DNA of 64,000 nt. It comes from Chryseobacterium sp. CH25 (GTDB lineage Bacteria; Bacteroidota; Bacteroidia; Flavobacteriales; Weeksellaceae). Positions 16,893-26,578 of this stretch are shown in pieces. The first letter of the stretch is position 1, and each line of letters starts with the position of its first letter. The DNA is taken from positions 163,878 to 227,877 of the forward strand of contig NZ_NRQT01000006.1 in the NCBI RefSeq assembly GCF_004119455.1, written 5' to 3'. The notes beneath the pieces were generated by a model, which was not told the origin of the DNA, searched no databases, and saw only the letters and a list, made by a program, of their open reading frames with translations. Position numbers and translations under genes: made by a program.

Positions 16893-18190
16893 TTAAACAC
16901 CTTTGGAAAGTCTTCTGTCTATCCAGTATAAAATGAGTCCTACGACAATAATCCCTAATCCTATTAAACTTTCTTTAGGGTTATGGATAAAGGTAAAGTA
17001 CAGAATATAAATACTGAACAGTAAGAAAACCGTCGGGAAAATATAAAAAGCATTGGATTTAAATATTTTTCTATCCTTCTTTTTAAGGAAATACACCGTT
17101 GAAATTGCTAAACTGGCAAATAGCTGAAGAATAAAGGCTGTATACACAAAGATTTCTTTGAAACTTCCTGTTAAAATAATGATTGTAGCAATGATGGCAT
17201 GAGCAAAGATAGCTCTTACCGGAATTCCTTTTTTATTCCCAACAGAAAGCGGTTTCCAGATGCGGGTATCTTTGCAAAAGCCTGTGTAAGCCTTGATCCT
17301 ACCCAAAGATATCCACTGATGGTGGCTATAAGTTGTAATGCAATAAAAATATTTACAATTTTTCCGAAGGAAAGTCCCAGCATATTAACAGCAGCTTCGC
17401 CCATTACATCCTCTTTTCCTGCCAATTGACTTACGGGAGCATGTTTCAGCATAATATAGTTCACAAGAATATAGCTTACCGTGACAAAAACGGTTCCTAT
17501 AATCAGGGATTTAGGAAGATTCTTCTGAACATCTTTTATTTCTCCTGCAATATAAGATGCAGAGTTCCATCCGGTATAGGAATAGGTAACAAAAACCAAT
17601 GAAGTAGCAAAGGCAGGAAGCATGATTTCATTCTGCCAGCTGTCACTGAAGTTTAAACTGTTTCCAATTTCCGGAGAGTCTGATAGCCCAACACCCAGAA
17701 TCACCAGTACAATGATAAAAGCGATCTTGATGAATGTGAAAAAGTTATGAAAACGGCTCGAGGTCTTTAAACTGAATGATAGCGTTATCGCCACCAAAAA
17801 TATAGCTATAATCGCAAAACCATTTCCAAATGAATAATCAAATACAGAAAGGTATTTCGACATCGCCAGTGCGGCCAATGCTACAGGAGAAGAAAATCCG
17901 ATAATCAGAGATACCCAGCTTATCAGATAACCGAACAAAGGATGATAGGTTTCTTTAAGATAGATAAAATCACCACCGTTTCCTTTAAAGTGGGATCCTA
18001 ATTCTGCATAACAGAAGGCACCAAACAGTGCCAGAATCCCTCCTATTACCCACAACAGGAAAATACTGTAGGTATTGGTAATATCGGATAACTGGAATCC
18101 CAGGGTTGTGAAAATCCCAGTTCCTATCATATTGGAAACTACAATAGCGGCCGCTGTTTTCCAGCCGATCTGATGTGAAGCAGTACTCAT
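16893..18190 (-). CDS. APC-family amino-acid permease (frameshift in this sequence)
   Basis: With one T added to the 3-T run at 17271-17273, the two parts join as GSRLTQAFAKDTRIWKPLSV and give a 432-residue protein with about 12 membrane segments. The N-terminus WKTAAAIVVSNMIGTGIFT is the APC-superfamily signature (GxGIF near residue 20), and GGDFIYLKETYHPLFGYLISW is also family-typical. It starts 7 bases after the stop of the TonB-dependent receptor gene, so both are presumably transcribed from the SAM-riboswitch leader. That makes methionine or a close relative the likely substrate (inference). The break is probably a sequencing error. Confidence 0.88.
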
Positions 18191-18197
18191 TTATTCA

Positions 18198-20651
18198 TTA
18201 AAAATTAAAATTAAGCCTTCCGAAGAAATAGCTTCCCAATGTTCCCATCTGAACCGGCGCATATTTAAATACTCCATAATATGAGTTTTTATAAATCTGA
18301 AGATCCGGGAAAACATCAAATACGTTGTTGGCTCCTACTGTAAAGTTGATATTTTTTGTAATATCATACCCTACACTAATATCTGTAACCACTTTTGGAG
18401 CAAACTCCTGAACCTCTCCGAAAGGATAACCGTCTCTAATTACTTTACCAAAATAGGTATTTCTCACGAGAAAATTAAATTTTCCTATTCCATAAGTTAG
18501 TCCCAATGATGCTTTTGTTTTAGGTGAAAGGGTTTCTATAATATTGATCTGATCCGGGCCGAAGAATTCATTTTGAGGGGTTCCCAGGTTTTCTGGGAAG
18601 TGAAAATCTGTAATTTTTGTTTCAGTATAATTTCCTGCAAGGTTAATATTTAAGTTTCCTCCTGCAAGCTTCCAATCATAAGAAACTACTACATCTACTC
18701 CTTTCGTTTCTGTATCAATGGCGTTGGCAAAGAATCTTCCGCTTTCCACTGCATTTCCTTCTCCTACCACTTTAGGGTCAGATAATCTGGGATCTGTGAT
18801 ATTGCTGGTAATAACAATTCTGTCTTTTACTTTAATAATATATCCGTCTACCGTAATGAATAGTCCTTTAACAGGCTGTAAGGTAAATCCTGCACTTCCG
18901 TTAACGGATGTTTCCTGCTTTAATTTATCAAATCCAAGAACCTGTGCGGCCTGGCTGTCATTATTAAAGATTCCTTTTCTTACAATTCCCTCTCCGGAAG
19001 TAGAAATATCTGCAAAAGAGTTATTAAAATACTGCTGCTGAAGCGATGGTGCCCTGAATCCAGTCCCAACCGCTGCTCTTACTGCATAATTTTTTACAAA
19101 CTCATATCTGATGGCTAGTTTTCCATTAAGAGTGCTTCCAAAATCTGAGTAGTTTTCAAATCTGGCAGCGGCATCTATGTTCAGTTTTTTATCCAAATCA
19201 TAGGAAAGGTCAGCATACACCGCAGTTGAATGTCTGTCTTTTTTTAAAGCGTTATCCAGTGAGAAACCAATAAAGGATTGCGAACCTCCCGCTCCGATTA
19301 CTTTAGACCCTTTCGTTGCTACATTTCCATTCTCATCATATTGGGTATAAGAAGCCTCATCTCCTGCTTTGATCTGGTATTGTTCAAATCTGAATTCCCC
19401 ACCGAATGCAATATTGAAGTTTTTTATTTTTTTTGAAACATCAAGATTAACGGTATTTTGCAAGAAACTGTGAGCTCCTGCATAAAAACGGGTTGGCGAT
19501 TTAATCCCCAGAGAAGCGTTATTGGTATTGCTTACATTGTAATTGAAAGTATTGTTTCCGAACGTATTGCTCAGGTCTATCAACCAATCGTTTACATTAT
19601 ATTTTGCTCCTACAGCATAGGAAATATCATAAATCTGAGAATTCAAAACTGCCTGAAAACCGTTGGGATAAATTTCTTTCACAATATTAAAGTCCTCATT
19701 GGGAAGTCTTCTGAAGCCATATCCTTTTCCTTCTTTAATACTGAAACCTCCAAAAGAATAGAATTTAAAGTTATCATTCAAAGGATATTCTGAATTGAAG
19801 AATAACTGTCCCTGTCTGATCTGTGCATCTCCAATCTGGAAATTGAAATCATCTCTTGTTAATCCTCGTTCTTTGATCTTCGCATCATCTGCAGCTCTGG
19901 CAGCTTTTACAGCCTCAGCATCACCAGCAAATTCATAAGCGAAATTATTCCCGAAAATATCAAGATCATGATTTTGGGTTCTCGTTGTCTTTCCTCTGTG
20001 GCTTAACTGCAATGAAAGATTAATAAATCCGTCATTTTTACCAAGAGAAGTTCCATAGTTTACTCCTGCCTGGTAAGTGTCGCCATCATTTCTTCCACTT
20101 AATCCATAGGTTAAACTTGCAGAAGCTCCTGCATTCTTTTTTAAAATAATATTGATAACCCCAGCAATAGCATCGGAACCATATTGGGCAGCAGCACCAT
20201 CTCTTAACACTTCAATCTTTTCAATGGCAATGACAGGGATGGTACTTAAATCTGTTCCTACGGATCCATTTCCTACGGTATTCTGATAATTGACAAGAGA
20301 GGTTGTATGTCTTCTTTTTCCGTTAAGTAATACTAAAACCTGATCAGGACCCATTCCTCTTAATGTTACAGGATCAATATGCTCCGTTCCGTCAGAAGCG
20401 GATTGTCTTACGGAATTAAATGAAGGAATAACATAGTTCAGGAGATCCTGAGCCGTCATTTGCGGAGAGGATCTCTGAACTTTATCGATATTAATAACAT
20501 CTACAGGAACCGGAGTTTCCAGTTTTGTCCTTTTAACATTACGGTTTCCGACAATAATAATGTCTTCGATTTGTTTTCCTTTTTCTTCCTGCTCCTGAGC
20601 AGCTACTAAAATTGTCCCAAGCAGCAATACAGCTGTACTTAATTTTTTCAT
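18198..20651 (-). CDS. TonB-dependent outer membrane receptor, SAM-riboswitch controlled
   Basis: 817 residues from the ATG at 20651. Signal peptide MKKLSTAVLLLGTILVAAQ; plug domain with TPVPVDVINIDKVQRSS, RGMGPDQVLVLLNGKRRHT and VLRDGAAAQYGSDAIAGVIN; then a 22-strand-type barrel ending in the aromatic SYFFGRLNFNF. It should import a substrate through the outer membrane using the proton-motive force via TonB. Its mRNA leader is a SAM-I riboswitch and the next gene is an APC permease, so methionine (or a methionine-containing or precursor compound) is the likely cargo. No CarboxypepD_reg N-terminal extension and no SusD partner are present, which argues against glycan uptake. Confidence 0.92.
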   Translation of the reverse strand: MKKLSTAVLLLGTILVAAQEQEEKGKQIEDIIIVGNRNVKRTKLETPVPVDVINIDKVQRSSPQMTAQDLLNYVIPSFNSVRQSASDGTEHIDPVTLRGMGPDQVLVLLNGKRRHTTSLVNYQNTVGNGSVGTDLSTIPVIAIEKIEVLRDGAAAQYGSDAIAGVINIILKKNAGASASLTYGLSGRNDGDTYQAGVNYGTSLGKNDGFINLSLQLSHRGKTTRTQNHDLDIFGNNFAYEFAGDAEAVKAARAADDAKIKERGLTRDDFNFQIGDAQIRQGQLFFNSEYPLNDNFKFYSFGGFSIKEGKGYGFRRLPNEDFNIVKEIYPNGFQAVLNSQIYDISYAVGAKYNVNDWLIDLSNTFGNNTFNYNVSNTNNASLGIKSPTRFYAGAHSFLQNTVNLDVSKKIKNFNIAFGGEFRFEQYQIKAGDEASYTQYDENGNVATKGSKVIGAGGSQSFIGFSLDNALKKDRHSTAVYADLSYDLDKKLNIDAAARFENYSDFGSTLNGKLAIRYEFVKNYAVRAAVGTGFRAPSLQQQYFNNSFADISTSGEGIVRKGIFNNDSQAAQVLGFDKLKQETSVNGSAGFTLQPVKGLFITVDGYIIKVKDRIVITSNITDPRLSDPKVVGEGNAVESGRFFANAIDTETKGVDVVVSYDWKLAGGNLNINLAGNYTETKITDFHFPENLGTPQNEFFGPDQINIIETLSPKTKASLGLTYGIGKFNFLVRNTYFGKVIRDGYPFGEVQEFAPKVVTDISVGYDITKNINFTVGANNVFDVFPDLQIYKNSYYGVFKYAPVQMGTLGSYFFGRLNFNF

Positions 20652-20747
20652 CTTTGTTCTTGCCAATTAATACTATTCTTCCGCAGACCATACTGCAGAT
20701 ACACAAGACTTCAAGAAATGGAATTCATATAAGAAATATTGACTTCA

Positions 20748-20848
20748 CTTATCTCCCCCATCGGGTTGGAATTAGCACCTTTACACTTGTGGAATTGTGT
20801 TGGTTGCTAAGGTTTCTTTGGGCCAAATCCCTCCACCTTTCTTGATAA
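20748..20848 (-). ncRNA. SAM-I riboswitch (S box)
   Basis: Minus strand, the S-box core in order: CTTATCAAGAAAGGTGGAGG, GGATTTGGCCCAAAGAAACC, TTAGCAACC, AAGGTGCTAATTCC, AACCCGATGG and GAGATAAG. The closing helix P1 is CTTATC / GATAAG. These match the known SAM-I consensus (GGUGGAGGGA...CCnnUGAAACC...GCAACC...GGUGCUAA). It sits about 97 bases before the receptor ATG. The expression platform is not obvious: no strong terminator follows, so control could be translational. High SAM should lower expression of the receptor/permease pair. Confidence 0.93.
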
Positions 20849-20856
20849 ATCTAGTG

Positions 20857-20887
20857 CAAAAGTAGACTATTTTTTCAAATCTGCAAA
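20857..20887 (-). promoter_or_regulatory. Promoter of the SAM riboswitch / receptor operon
   Basis: Minus-strand TACTTTTG (20864-20857) with TTTG (20887-20884) exactly 19 bases upstream, a full match to the Bacteroidota -33/-7 consensus. Transcription should start about 5-8 bases later, at the edge of the riboswitch P1 helix. Confidence 0.75.
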
Positions 20888-20911
20888 AAAGTACATCACC
20901 GTTCAAAAGAA

Positions 20912-20946
20912 AAAGGCAAATCTGCTGAGCTGCAAATTTGCCTTTA
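20912..20946 (-). terminator. Terminator of the GH13 gene
   Basis: AAAGGCAAATCTGC / GCAAATTTGCCTTT stem (one mismatch), 6-base loop, T-tract on either strand; directly after the stop at 20950 on the minus strand. Confidence 0.8.
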
Positions 20947-20949
20947 TTT

Positions 20950-23784
20950 TTATTTTACGATCATCTTTTGAATCGCTATTCCGGTTTCGGATTTCAGGTG
21001 AACCAGATAAGTTCCCGGTGGGTAATTAACCTTCAGTTCATTGCTTCCACTTTCTCTATCCAGTTTAAATGAGTCCAGCTTTTTACCACTCATATCAAAA
21101 ATAGTGATTTCTCCATTTTTAGCTTTATTAAAAATCAATTTTGCAAAACCATTTCTGATCGGGTTATCTGCAATCTGAAGGGATAATTTACTGGCAGCAT
21201 TCACATCTGAAACAGATAAAGCCCCGGCATAGTTTCCAAAAATCCTGAATTCTCCGGGCTGTAAAGTAATTGGTGCTATTGTAGAATTTATATTTGAAAT
21301 GGAATCATCCATCAAGTTTTTCCATTGACCAACATAAGGGAAATATGGCACAACATTTTGCACAGAAGTGGAGTAATTTGCAAGAACTACCACATTTTTC
21401 ATTCCGTTAATTGTATTGTCATACACATAAATTCTTGTAATCAAACCATCCGGATCATTCGCAAGGTTGTTTGATTCTATGCTATAAGTCTTTGATTTGA
21501 ATACTGGATTGGTATTTCTGATATCGATAATCTTCGCCCAGGTATCATATACAGCCTTTCTGTTGGCATCAGTATCATAGCCTAATGTAAATGCGATAGG
21601 TTTTTCATCAGTTCTGCAACCACTGTTGATACTTCCATCCGCACATCTGTTGATACTGAATTCATACCCCAGTTCTCCAAACTGCCAGATCATTTTCGGT
21701 CCAGGAATGGTAAAGAATGTTGCTCCAAATGTTTTCATTCTTTCTAAAGCTGTATTCAGGTTCTTTACACTGTACCCTCCGTTCACAGCTCCATAAGTCA
21801 GGTTTTTAAACATCAGTCTTTCTTCATCATGACTTTCTCCATAGCCTACAGCGCGCATACCGGCAAATCCATGAAGGTTATGGTGCATACGGTCATAATT
21901 ACTGTTTTCCTTATAACCCATTGTATTCTGATTGTAAGGCTCCGTCTGTTTGTTCCAAAGCATCACTCCCTTTCCTTCTGCTACTCTGTAATTTGCCCAT
22001 TGCTGCTCTTCCTGATCTGTTCCCAGGTGTTCAAATATCATATACGAATTAGGATCAAGTGCCCATTGCTTATCCGCATAGTTCTTCATAATATCCACTC
22101 TGTCCTGTTGATAGGCATTGGTACAGTTTTCATCATTCTCAGAACAGTTTTGAGTGAAACCTTTCGTTAAATCCCAACGGAAACCATCAATATGATATTC
22201 TTTCAACCATTGTTCAAGACATCTTTCAACGTAATATTGAGTTGAAGGATTGGAATGGTTAAAATCATTAAATACATTGTATGAATGTTTCGGAACCTGA
22301 TTGAAATAAGGGTTATTCGGAGCTACATCACCATAACCGTCTCCATCAGGATCTATATTCCAAAGTCTTACCAAAGGAGAGCGTCCTGTAGCATGATTAA
22401 AAGCCACATCCAGAATCACAGCAATGCCATTCTGATGACATAGATCCACAAACTCTTTGAATTTTTCCGGAGTTCCATAAGCTTTGTCTAAGGCATAATG
22501 GAATGAAGTATTGTAGCCCCAGGAAAGATTTCCGTCAAATTCCATGATAGGAAGCAGTTCAATAGCATTGATCTTTAGGTCTTTTAAATAGGAAATTTTA
22601 TTAATCAAAGACTGCCAGTTTTTTTCCTGTGTAAAGTCTCTCAGCAGGAGCTCATACACTACAAGATCTTCTTTTGCAGGTCTCTGAAAATTGGTGATCT
22701 GCCAGTTGTAAGAAACTTGTCCGGTTTTAAATGTTGAAACCTCAAAGCCCTGTCCTGCCGGAAACGCTGGAAGATTAGGATAAGTAGAAGAGGAAATCCA
22801 TGGATCATCATAAGAAGATAAAATCTGAGGAGAATAAGGATCTGCCACTTTTTTCAAATCATTAGTTCTATACTGGAAGGTATACAGCTGTTGTGGAGTT
22901 AATCCGTTCAGCTCAATCCAGTAAAGATCAGGATTGGCAGTATCTTTTTTCATCAGATAAGTGTCATTCACTGCCCAGTTATTGAAACTTCCGATAACGT
23001 GAATAAAGTTTTTGTGGGGAGCATATAAAGCCAGTCCAATTTTTGTCGGGTCTGTTGGATCATAATTGATTCCTTGCTTAATCCAATTCGGAATCGCTTC
23101 AGAAATTACATTTCGAGGAACCTGTAAAATAAATGTTGTACTTTTTGAGCTGCTTCCCTCTGTAGCAATAAGCTCCATATTGGCATCTTGTGAAACCGTA
23201 TAGCTATAGGAATAAGATTGGGATGGTGCAGAAGTAGAATGTACTACTGTTCCATTCGCTTTAAGCTGAAAAGTAGCATTTACATTAGTTGTTGCTGTAA
23301 TATTAATTGAATTTCCCGCTGGAACTGTGGTAAGACTGTTCGCCGCAGGATTGGTCAAGTTTAAATTCAGAATTCCTACATTCACGAAAATATCCGGTGA
23401 GGTCTGATGTGATCCGGTCTTATCCTTTAATAAAAATCCGAACCTTCCTATTCCGGTTCTTCCAAAAAAGGTCGTTGGTGTAAATGTAAGTGAGTATGTA
23501 TCTGTTCCAGCGTTGTAATTAAGTTTATTTACATCATTGGAATTGTTCCAGCTCCCGTTGGTAGGACAATTCTGACTGTTCTGATAATTGGTATCAAAAG
23601 ACCAGGACCAGATGTATATTGAATGATCCGTTAATCCCCAGGCTGATTCATCAATCTGATCTCCGGGAACTGTAAGGGTAATGGCGTCTGTTTCATTAAA
23701 TGGATTGGGCGAAATTGTATAGTTAATCTGCCCAAAAACAACCATTGTAATGAATAGCAAAACAACAGTATAGAATTTTTTCAT
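20950..23784 (-). CDS. Secreted alpha-amylase-family (GH13) protein with T9SS domain
   Basis: 944 residues. Signal peptide MKKFYTVVLLFITMVVFGQ; two Ig/E-set regions, the second CBM48-like (HVIGSFNNWAVNDTYLMKK, about residue 255); the GH13 barrel from about residue 375 (VVYELLLRDFTQEKNWQSL). Catalytic residues are GFRWDLTKGF (nucleophile Asp, about 535), MIFEHLG (acid Glu, about 580) and ESHDEERL (Asp, about 650); DVAFNHATG is conserved region I. A C-terminal T9SS domain (KLSLQIADNPIRNGFAKLIF... PPGTYLVHLKSE) sends it to the surface. It should act on alpha-glucans such as starch or glycogen outside the cell. No susC/susD pair lies beside it. Confidence 0.93.
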   Translation of the reverse strand: MKKFYTVVLLFITMVVFGQINYTISPNPFNETDAITLTVPGDQIDESAWGLTDHSIYIWSWSFDTNYQNSQNCPTNGSWNNSNDVNKLNYNAGTDTYSLTFTPTTFFGRTGIGRFGFLLKDKTGSHQTSPDIFVNVGILNLNLTNPAANSLTTVPAGNSINITATTNVNATFQLKANGTVVHSTSAPSQSYSYSYTVSQDANMELIATEGSSSKSTTFILQVPRNVISEAIPNWIKQGINYDPTDPTKIGLALYAPHKNFIHVIGSFNNWAVNDTYLMKKDTANPDLYWIELNGLTPQQLYTFQYRTNDLKKVADPYSPQILSSYDDPWISSSTYPNLPAFPAGQGFEVSTFKTGQVSYNWQITNFQRPAKEDLVVYELLLRDFTQEKNWQSLINKISYLKDLKINAIELLPIMEFDGNLSWGYNTSFHYALDKAYGTPEKFKEFVDLCHQNGIAVILDVAFNHATGRSPLVRLWNIDPDGDGYGDVAPNNPYFNQVPKHSYNVFNDFNHSNPSTQYYVERCLEQWLKEYHIDGFRWDLTKGFTQNCSENDENCTNAYQQDRVDIMKNYADKQWALDPNSYMIFEHLGTDQEEQQWANYRVAEGKGVMLWNKQTEPYNQNTMGYKENSNYDRMHHNLHGFAGMRAVGYGESHDEERLMFKNLTYGAVNGGYSVKNLNTALERMKTFGATFFTIPGPKMIWQFGELGYEFSINRCADGSINSGCRTDEKPIAFTLGYDTDANRKAVYDTWAKIIDIRNTNPVFKSKTYSIESNNLANDPDGLITRIYVYDNTINGMKNVVVLANYSTSVQNVVPYFPYVGQWKNLMDDSISNINSTIAPITLQPGEFRIFGNYAGALSVSDVNAASKLSLQIADNPIRNGFAKLIFNKAKNGEITIFDMSGKKLDSFKLDRESGSNELKVNYPPGTYLVHLKSETGIAIQKMIVK

Positions 23785-23872
23785 GTCTTTATTTTTATCG
23801 AATATAATATTATTTTTTTTTCATATAACTGATTTTACTCGATTTAACTTCAAAAGCTGATATATGATCACC

Positions 23873-23907
23873 AAAAAGGCCCATGATAAAAATTTCATGA
23901 GCCTTTC
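23873..23907 (-). terminator. Terminator of the FISUMP protein gene
   Basis: AAAGGCCCATGA / TCATGAGCCTTT stem (one mismatch) with an 8-base loop and T-tract on the minus strand, about 75 bases after the stop. Confidence 0.75.
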
Positions 23908-23982
23908 AATAAAAGTAATTGTAATGAACTATACCGTATGTAACGGAAATCTACCGGATATATTGATTCAAATGTTAAAAAA

Positions 23983-25014
23983 TTAATTTTTTATAATTTT
24001 CTTTACCACAGATTCTCCGTTCTTTAATTTTAATTCTATCATATACAAGCCTGAAGGAAGACTATTCATATTGATCTTATTACCTGAAAATGAAGCTTCT
24101 ACACTTTGACCAATGGCATTAATAATCTTCACACCTTCAATCATTGAATCGCTTTTCAGCATTAGAATTCCTTTAACAGGATTTGGATATACATCAATAT
24201 GATTTTTCTTCAGACGAATATCTGCTGTACCTAATTGTTCCTGTGGCTTCATACATCTTACTGATGCTCCTTGCCCTCTTGGCGCTCCTGCAGAGGCATT
24301 GGCTACTGTTGCTCCTATATACAGATATTTCCCCCCGATTCCTGTAGCTGTAGAGCTCCAGAAGTATCCTCTCTTACCAACAAAAGTAAATCCACCATCA
24401 GAACCACTGCGATAACCTCCCATCGGAAGTTTTAAATTTCCACCATAAGCCTTCACAGGAGAAACAATATTCTCAGCCTGAGTAATATTTTCCCAGTCTG
24501 CAAGAGAAGGCAGTTTCCATCCCGAACCAATTGCCTTGCAAGGGTCAACCCCCACTGTTTCTGTAACATCTGTCAGTCCTGAACCTGTCCATTTATCGTC
24601 TGCTCCGTTAGAAGCCCACCATGTTGGCGAGCCAGTGATAAAAGAAGCTGATCCCTGCAATCCTTCAGGAGTATTATCAGCAGGAGAAGATACTACAGAA
24701 GAGTTTCTCAGCTGGTGCCCATCATCCCATCTTCCCCACTGGAACATACCTCCATAAGCCTGTTCATCATCCAAAGATTCTGCTACTCTTTCACTTCCAA
24801 GATTTTGCTGAAGCCAGATATTTCCATCCGCAGCTCTTACTGTTGTATAAACAACCGGCTGTCCCATGTAAGTAAAGCTCACACATCCCAAATCTCCAGT
24901 ATTACTCCCCGGAGTTGTATTATTGCAGCTCTGCTGGGCATTCAAGCCACTTCCCATCATCAGCAATATTCCCAATCCAAGGTTTCGTACTGCAAAATAT
25001 AAATCTCCAACCAT
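23983..25014 (-). CDS. Secreted FISUMP-domain protein with T9SS domain
   Basis: 343 residues. Signal peptide ending GSGLNAQ. The middle is a Fibrobacter-paralogous (FISUMP) domain: NIWLQQNLGSERVAESLDDE, GMFQWGRWDDGHQ, GSGWKLPSLADWENI, GYFWSSTATG and GASVRCMK are its typical blocks. The last 75 residues are a T9SS sorting domain (IDVYPNPVKGILMLKSD... PSGLYMIELKLKNGESVVKKI). Such proteins are exposed on the cell surface; the role is unknown, possibly carbohydrate or matrix binding through the lectin-like fold. A -7 box TACTTTTG (25064-25057) lies about 45 bases upstream. It is divergent from the AraC regulator gene, which may control it (inference). Confidence 0.85.
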   Translation of the reverse strand: MVGDLYFAVRNLGLGILLMMGSGLNAQQSCNNTTPGSNTGDLGCVSFTYMGQPVVYTTVRAADGNIWLQQNLGSERVAESLDDEQAYGGMFQWGRWDDGHQLRNSSVVSSPADNTPEGLQGSASFITGSPTWWASNGADDKWTGSGLTDVTETVGVDPCKAIGSGWKLPSLADWENITQAENIVSPVKAYGGNLKLPMGGYRSGSDGGFTFVGKRGYFWSSTATGIGGKYLYIGATVANASAGAPRGQGASVRCMKPQEQLGTADIRLKKNHIDVYPNPVKGILMLKSDSMIEGVKIINAIGQSVEASFSGNKINMNSLPSGLYMIELKLKNGESVVKKIIKN

Positions 25015-25056
25015 AAATATTATTTTTAATTATTCTAAATTTAATTTAATTTTGCG

Positions 25057-25064
25057 CAAAAGTA
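25057..25064 (-). promoter_or_regulatory. Promoter -7 element of the FISUMP gene
   Basis: Minus-strand TACTTTTG matches TAnnTTTG, in the 122-base gap shared with the divergent AraC-type gene. No clear -33 TTTG at 19 bases, which would fit a promoter needing an activator. Confidence 0.45.
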
Positions 25065-25136
25065 CCTTACGAAATTAAATCCGGGTTATCATTTCCCAAC
25101 TTTTAGTTATCCTATTAAGGTGCTTTAAGAGGTACT

Positions 25137-26030
25137 ATGGCTGTAAAAATGTGTTGTATGGGGAATCAACAGGAAAATGAGGTCGTTTTTAAATCGGAGA
25201 ATATTGAAATTATCGTGCAGGATTCATCAGCTTTTGAAGGATCTTCAACCTTTTGTTTTCTGGAATCCTCATCAAGTTTCAATCTTCTTTTCTTATTAAG
25301 TCCGGATATTCATCTGAAGGCTCATGATTGTGAAACAGAGTTTTTATTTAAGAAAAATCAATATATCCTTCATTATTCACCACAGAAAAACAAGGCAGAA
25401 CTATGGACAGACAGTGAAGAAAATCTAAAATATATCCATATTCAGCTTAATTATGGATACATTTCAAATCTGATAAATCCTGAGTCTAACCAGGAAGGAA
25501 CAGAAATTCTAGAAAGCATGATCCATAATAATTTCATCTTTTTTCAAAAAGCTACTCCGCCTAACATGACGGTCGAAATGCATATTATTTTAAAAGAGAT
25601 TTTAAGTTATTCTAAAAAAGGAGTGATGCAGAAGCTATTTATTGAAGCAAAGATCATCAAACTACTTATTCTCATTTTTGAGCAGTTTAATGAAAAAAAC
25701 AATTTTGAAACGGCTTCAAAAACTCCTGAACTGATTAAAAAGTTCATTGATGAAAATTATCACCGGAATATTAAAGCGGAAGAAATCGGGAAATTAATCG
25801 GGATAAATCAAAACCTCATCAGAAAGGAGTTTAAAGCTGAATATCATATGACAATCAGCCATTATATTGCTGAGCTCAGAATGCTAAAAGCCAGAAAACT
25901 TATTACAGACAAAGATATTATGATTAAAGAAATCGCTATTGAATGCGGCTATGAATATCTTCAGAATTTCACCCGGGCCTTTAAAAAGAAGTTTGGCGTA
26001 TCGCCGGAACATCTAAGGAATAATAAATAG
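25137..26030 (+). CDS. AraC-family transcriptional regulator
   Basis: 297 residues. The C-terminal 100 residues form the double helix-turn-helix: KAEEIGKLIGINQNLIRKEF and IKEIAIECGYEYLQNFTRAF, closing with KKKFGVSPEHLR, the AraC/XylS signature. The N-terminal 190 residues are a cupin-like sensor region with no recognised ligand motif. The start is uncertain: ATG at 25137 is used, but the Met in the eighth codon (MGNQQENE) is also plausible. It is divergent from the FISUMP surface-protein gene, a likely target. Its own terminator follows. Confidence 0.88.
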   Translation: MAVKMCCMGNQQENEVVFKSENIEIIVQDSSAFEGSSTFCFLESSSSFNLLFLLSPDIHLKAHDCETEFLFKKNQYILHYSPQKNKAELWTDSEENLKYIHIQLNYGYISNLINPESNQEGTEILESMIHNNFIFFQKATPPNMTVEMHIILKEILSYSKKGVMQKLFIEAKIIKLLILIFEQFNEKNNFETASKTPELIKKFIDENYHRNIKAEEIGKLIGINQNLIRKEFKAEYHMTISHYIAELRMLKARKLITDKDIMIKEIAIECGYEYLQNFTRAFKKKFGVSPEHLRNNK

Positions 26031-26032
26031 AA

Positions 26033-26062
26033 AAACCGCTTAAAAAATTAAGCGGTTTATAT
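26033..26062 (+). terminator. Terminator of the AraC-type gene
   Basis: AAACCGCTTAA / TTAAGCGGTTT, perfect 11-bp stem with a 4-base loop, directly after the stop. Confidence 0.8.
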
Positions 26063-26122
26063 ATGTTGTTTTGCTTTGATATTACTTTTTCAGAATTCAG
26101 GTGAAAAAGCAATGACAATCAA

Positions 26123-26407
26123 TTAATGATGATGTCCGTGATCGTGAAGGAAAGGTCCGTTTCCTTTAGGTTGGTTGTAGATTGTTTCTACACCTTCCTG
26201 CTCAGTAATAAGCTTTCTTCTGATATCTTCAGGATCGAAAGGCTTCACTTTTCCGAAGTACTCTTTCAAACCTTCAGTTAGCCACATTGGGATTACTAAT
26301 CCGAAGAACATAAAAATACACCAGAATCCTACTAAGAACATAGTAATGAAAAATACAGTCCAAAGGAACTGGTAGAACGGCCAAAATGCTGATAAAATAG
26401 TTATCAT
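26123..26407 (-). CDS. Small membrane protein with His-rich tail
   Basis: 94 residues from the ATG at 26407. A TTG 21 bases upstream is ruled out because it falls inside the -7 element TATTTTTG (26433-26426). Two hydrophobic segments, roughly residues 4-22 and 24-42 (TVFFITMFLVGFWCIFMFFG), then a cytoplasmic or periplasmic tail ending in FLHDHGHHH. The His cluster could bind metal, but this is speculative. I do not recognise the family; it looks like a conserved Flavobacteriia membrane protein. It stands between the AraC terminator and the class I fumarase gene on the same strand as the latter. Confidence 0.75.
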   Translation of the reverse strand: MITILSAFWPFYQFLWTVFFITMFLVGFWCIFMFFGLVIPMWLTEGLKEYFGKVKPFDPEDIRRKLITEQEGVETIYNQPKGNGPFLHDHGHHH

Positions 26408-26578
26408 TCTCTTAAAGATTTTAGGCAAAAATAAAGCTTTTTTCCTTTTTACACAAAAGATACAGGCTCTATTTTTTAATTTATTTTAATTCTATATAGA
26501 TTTTAAGGCGATGAGACAGGAGATTTGAGACTTATACAATGAACTCATATCTCCACTCTCAAAGTATTTTTTATCTGA

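Noticed and set aside
19458..19793. Antisense frame of 111 residues within the TonB-receptor gene (and similar long antisense frames elsewhere)
   Set aside because: It lies opposite a well-supported gene and its translation has no family features; such frames are by-products of codon usage.
20667..20747. Intrinsic terminator as expression platform of the SAM riboswitch
   Set aside because: No stem followed by a T-tract could be found between the aptamer and the receptor ATG.
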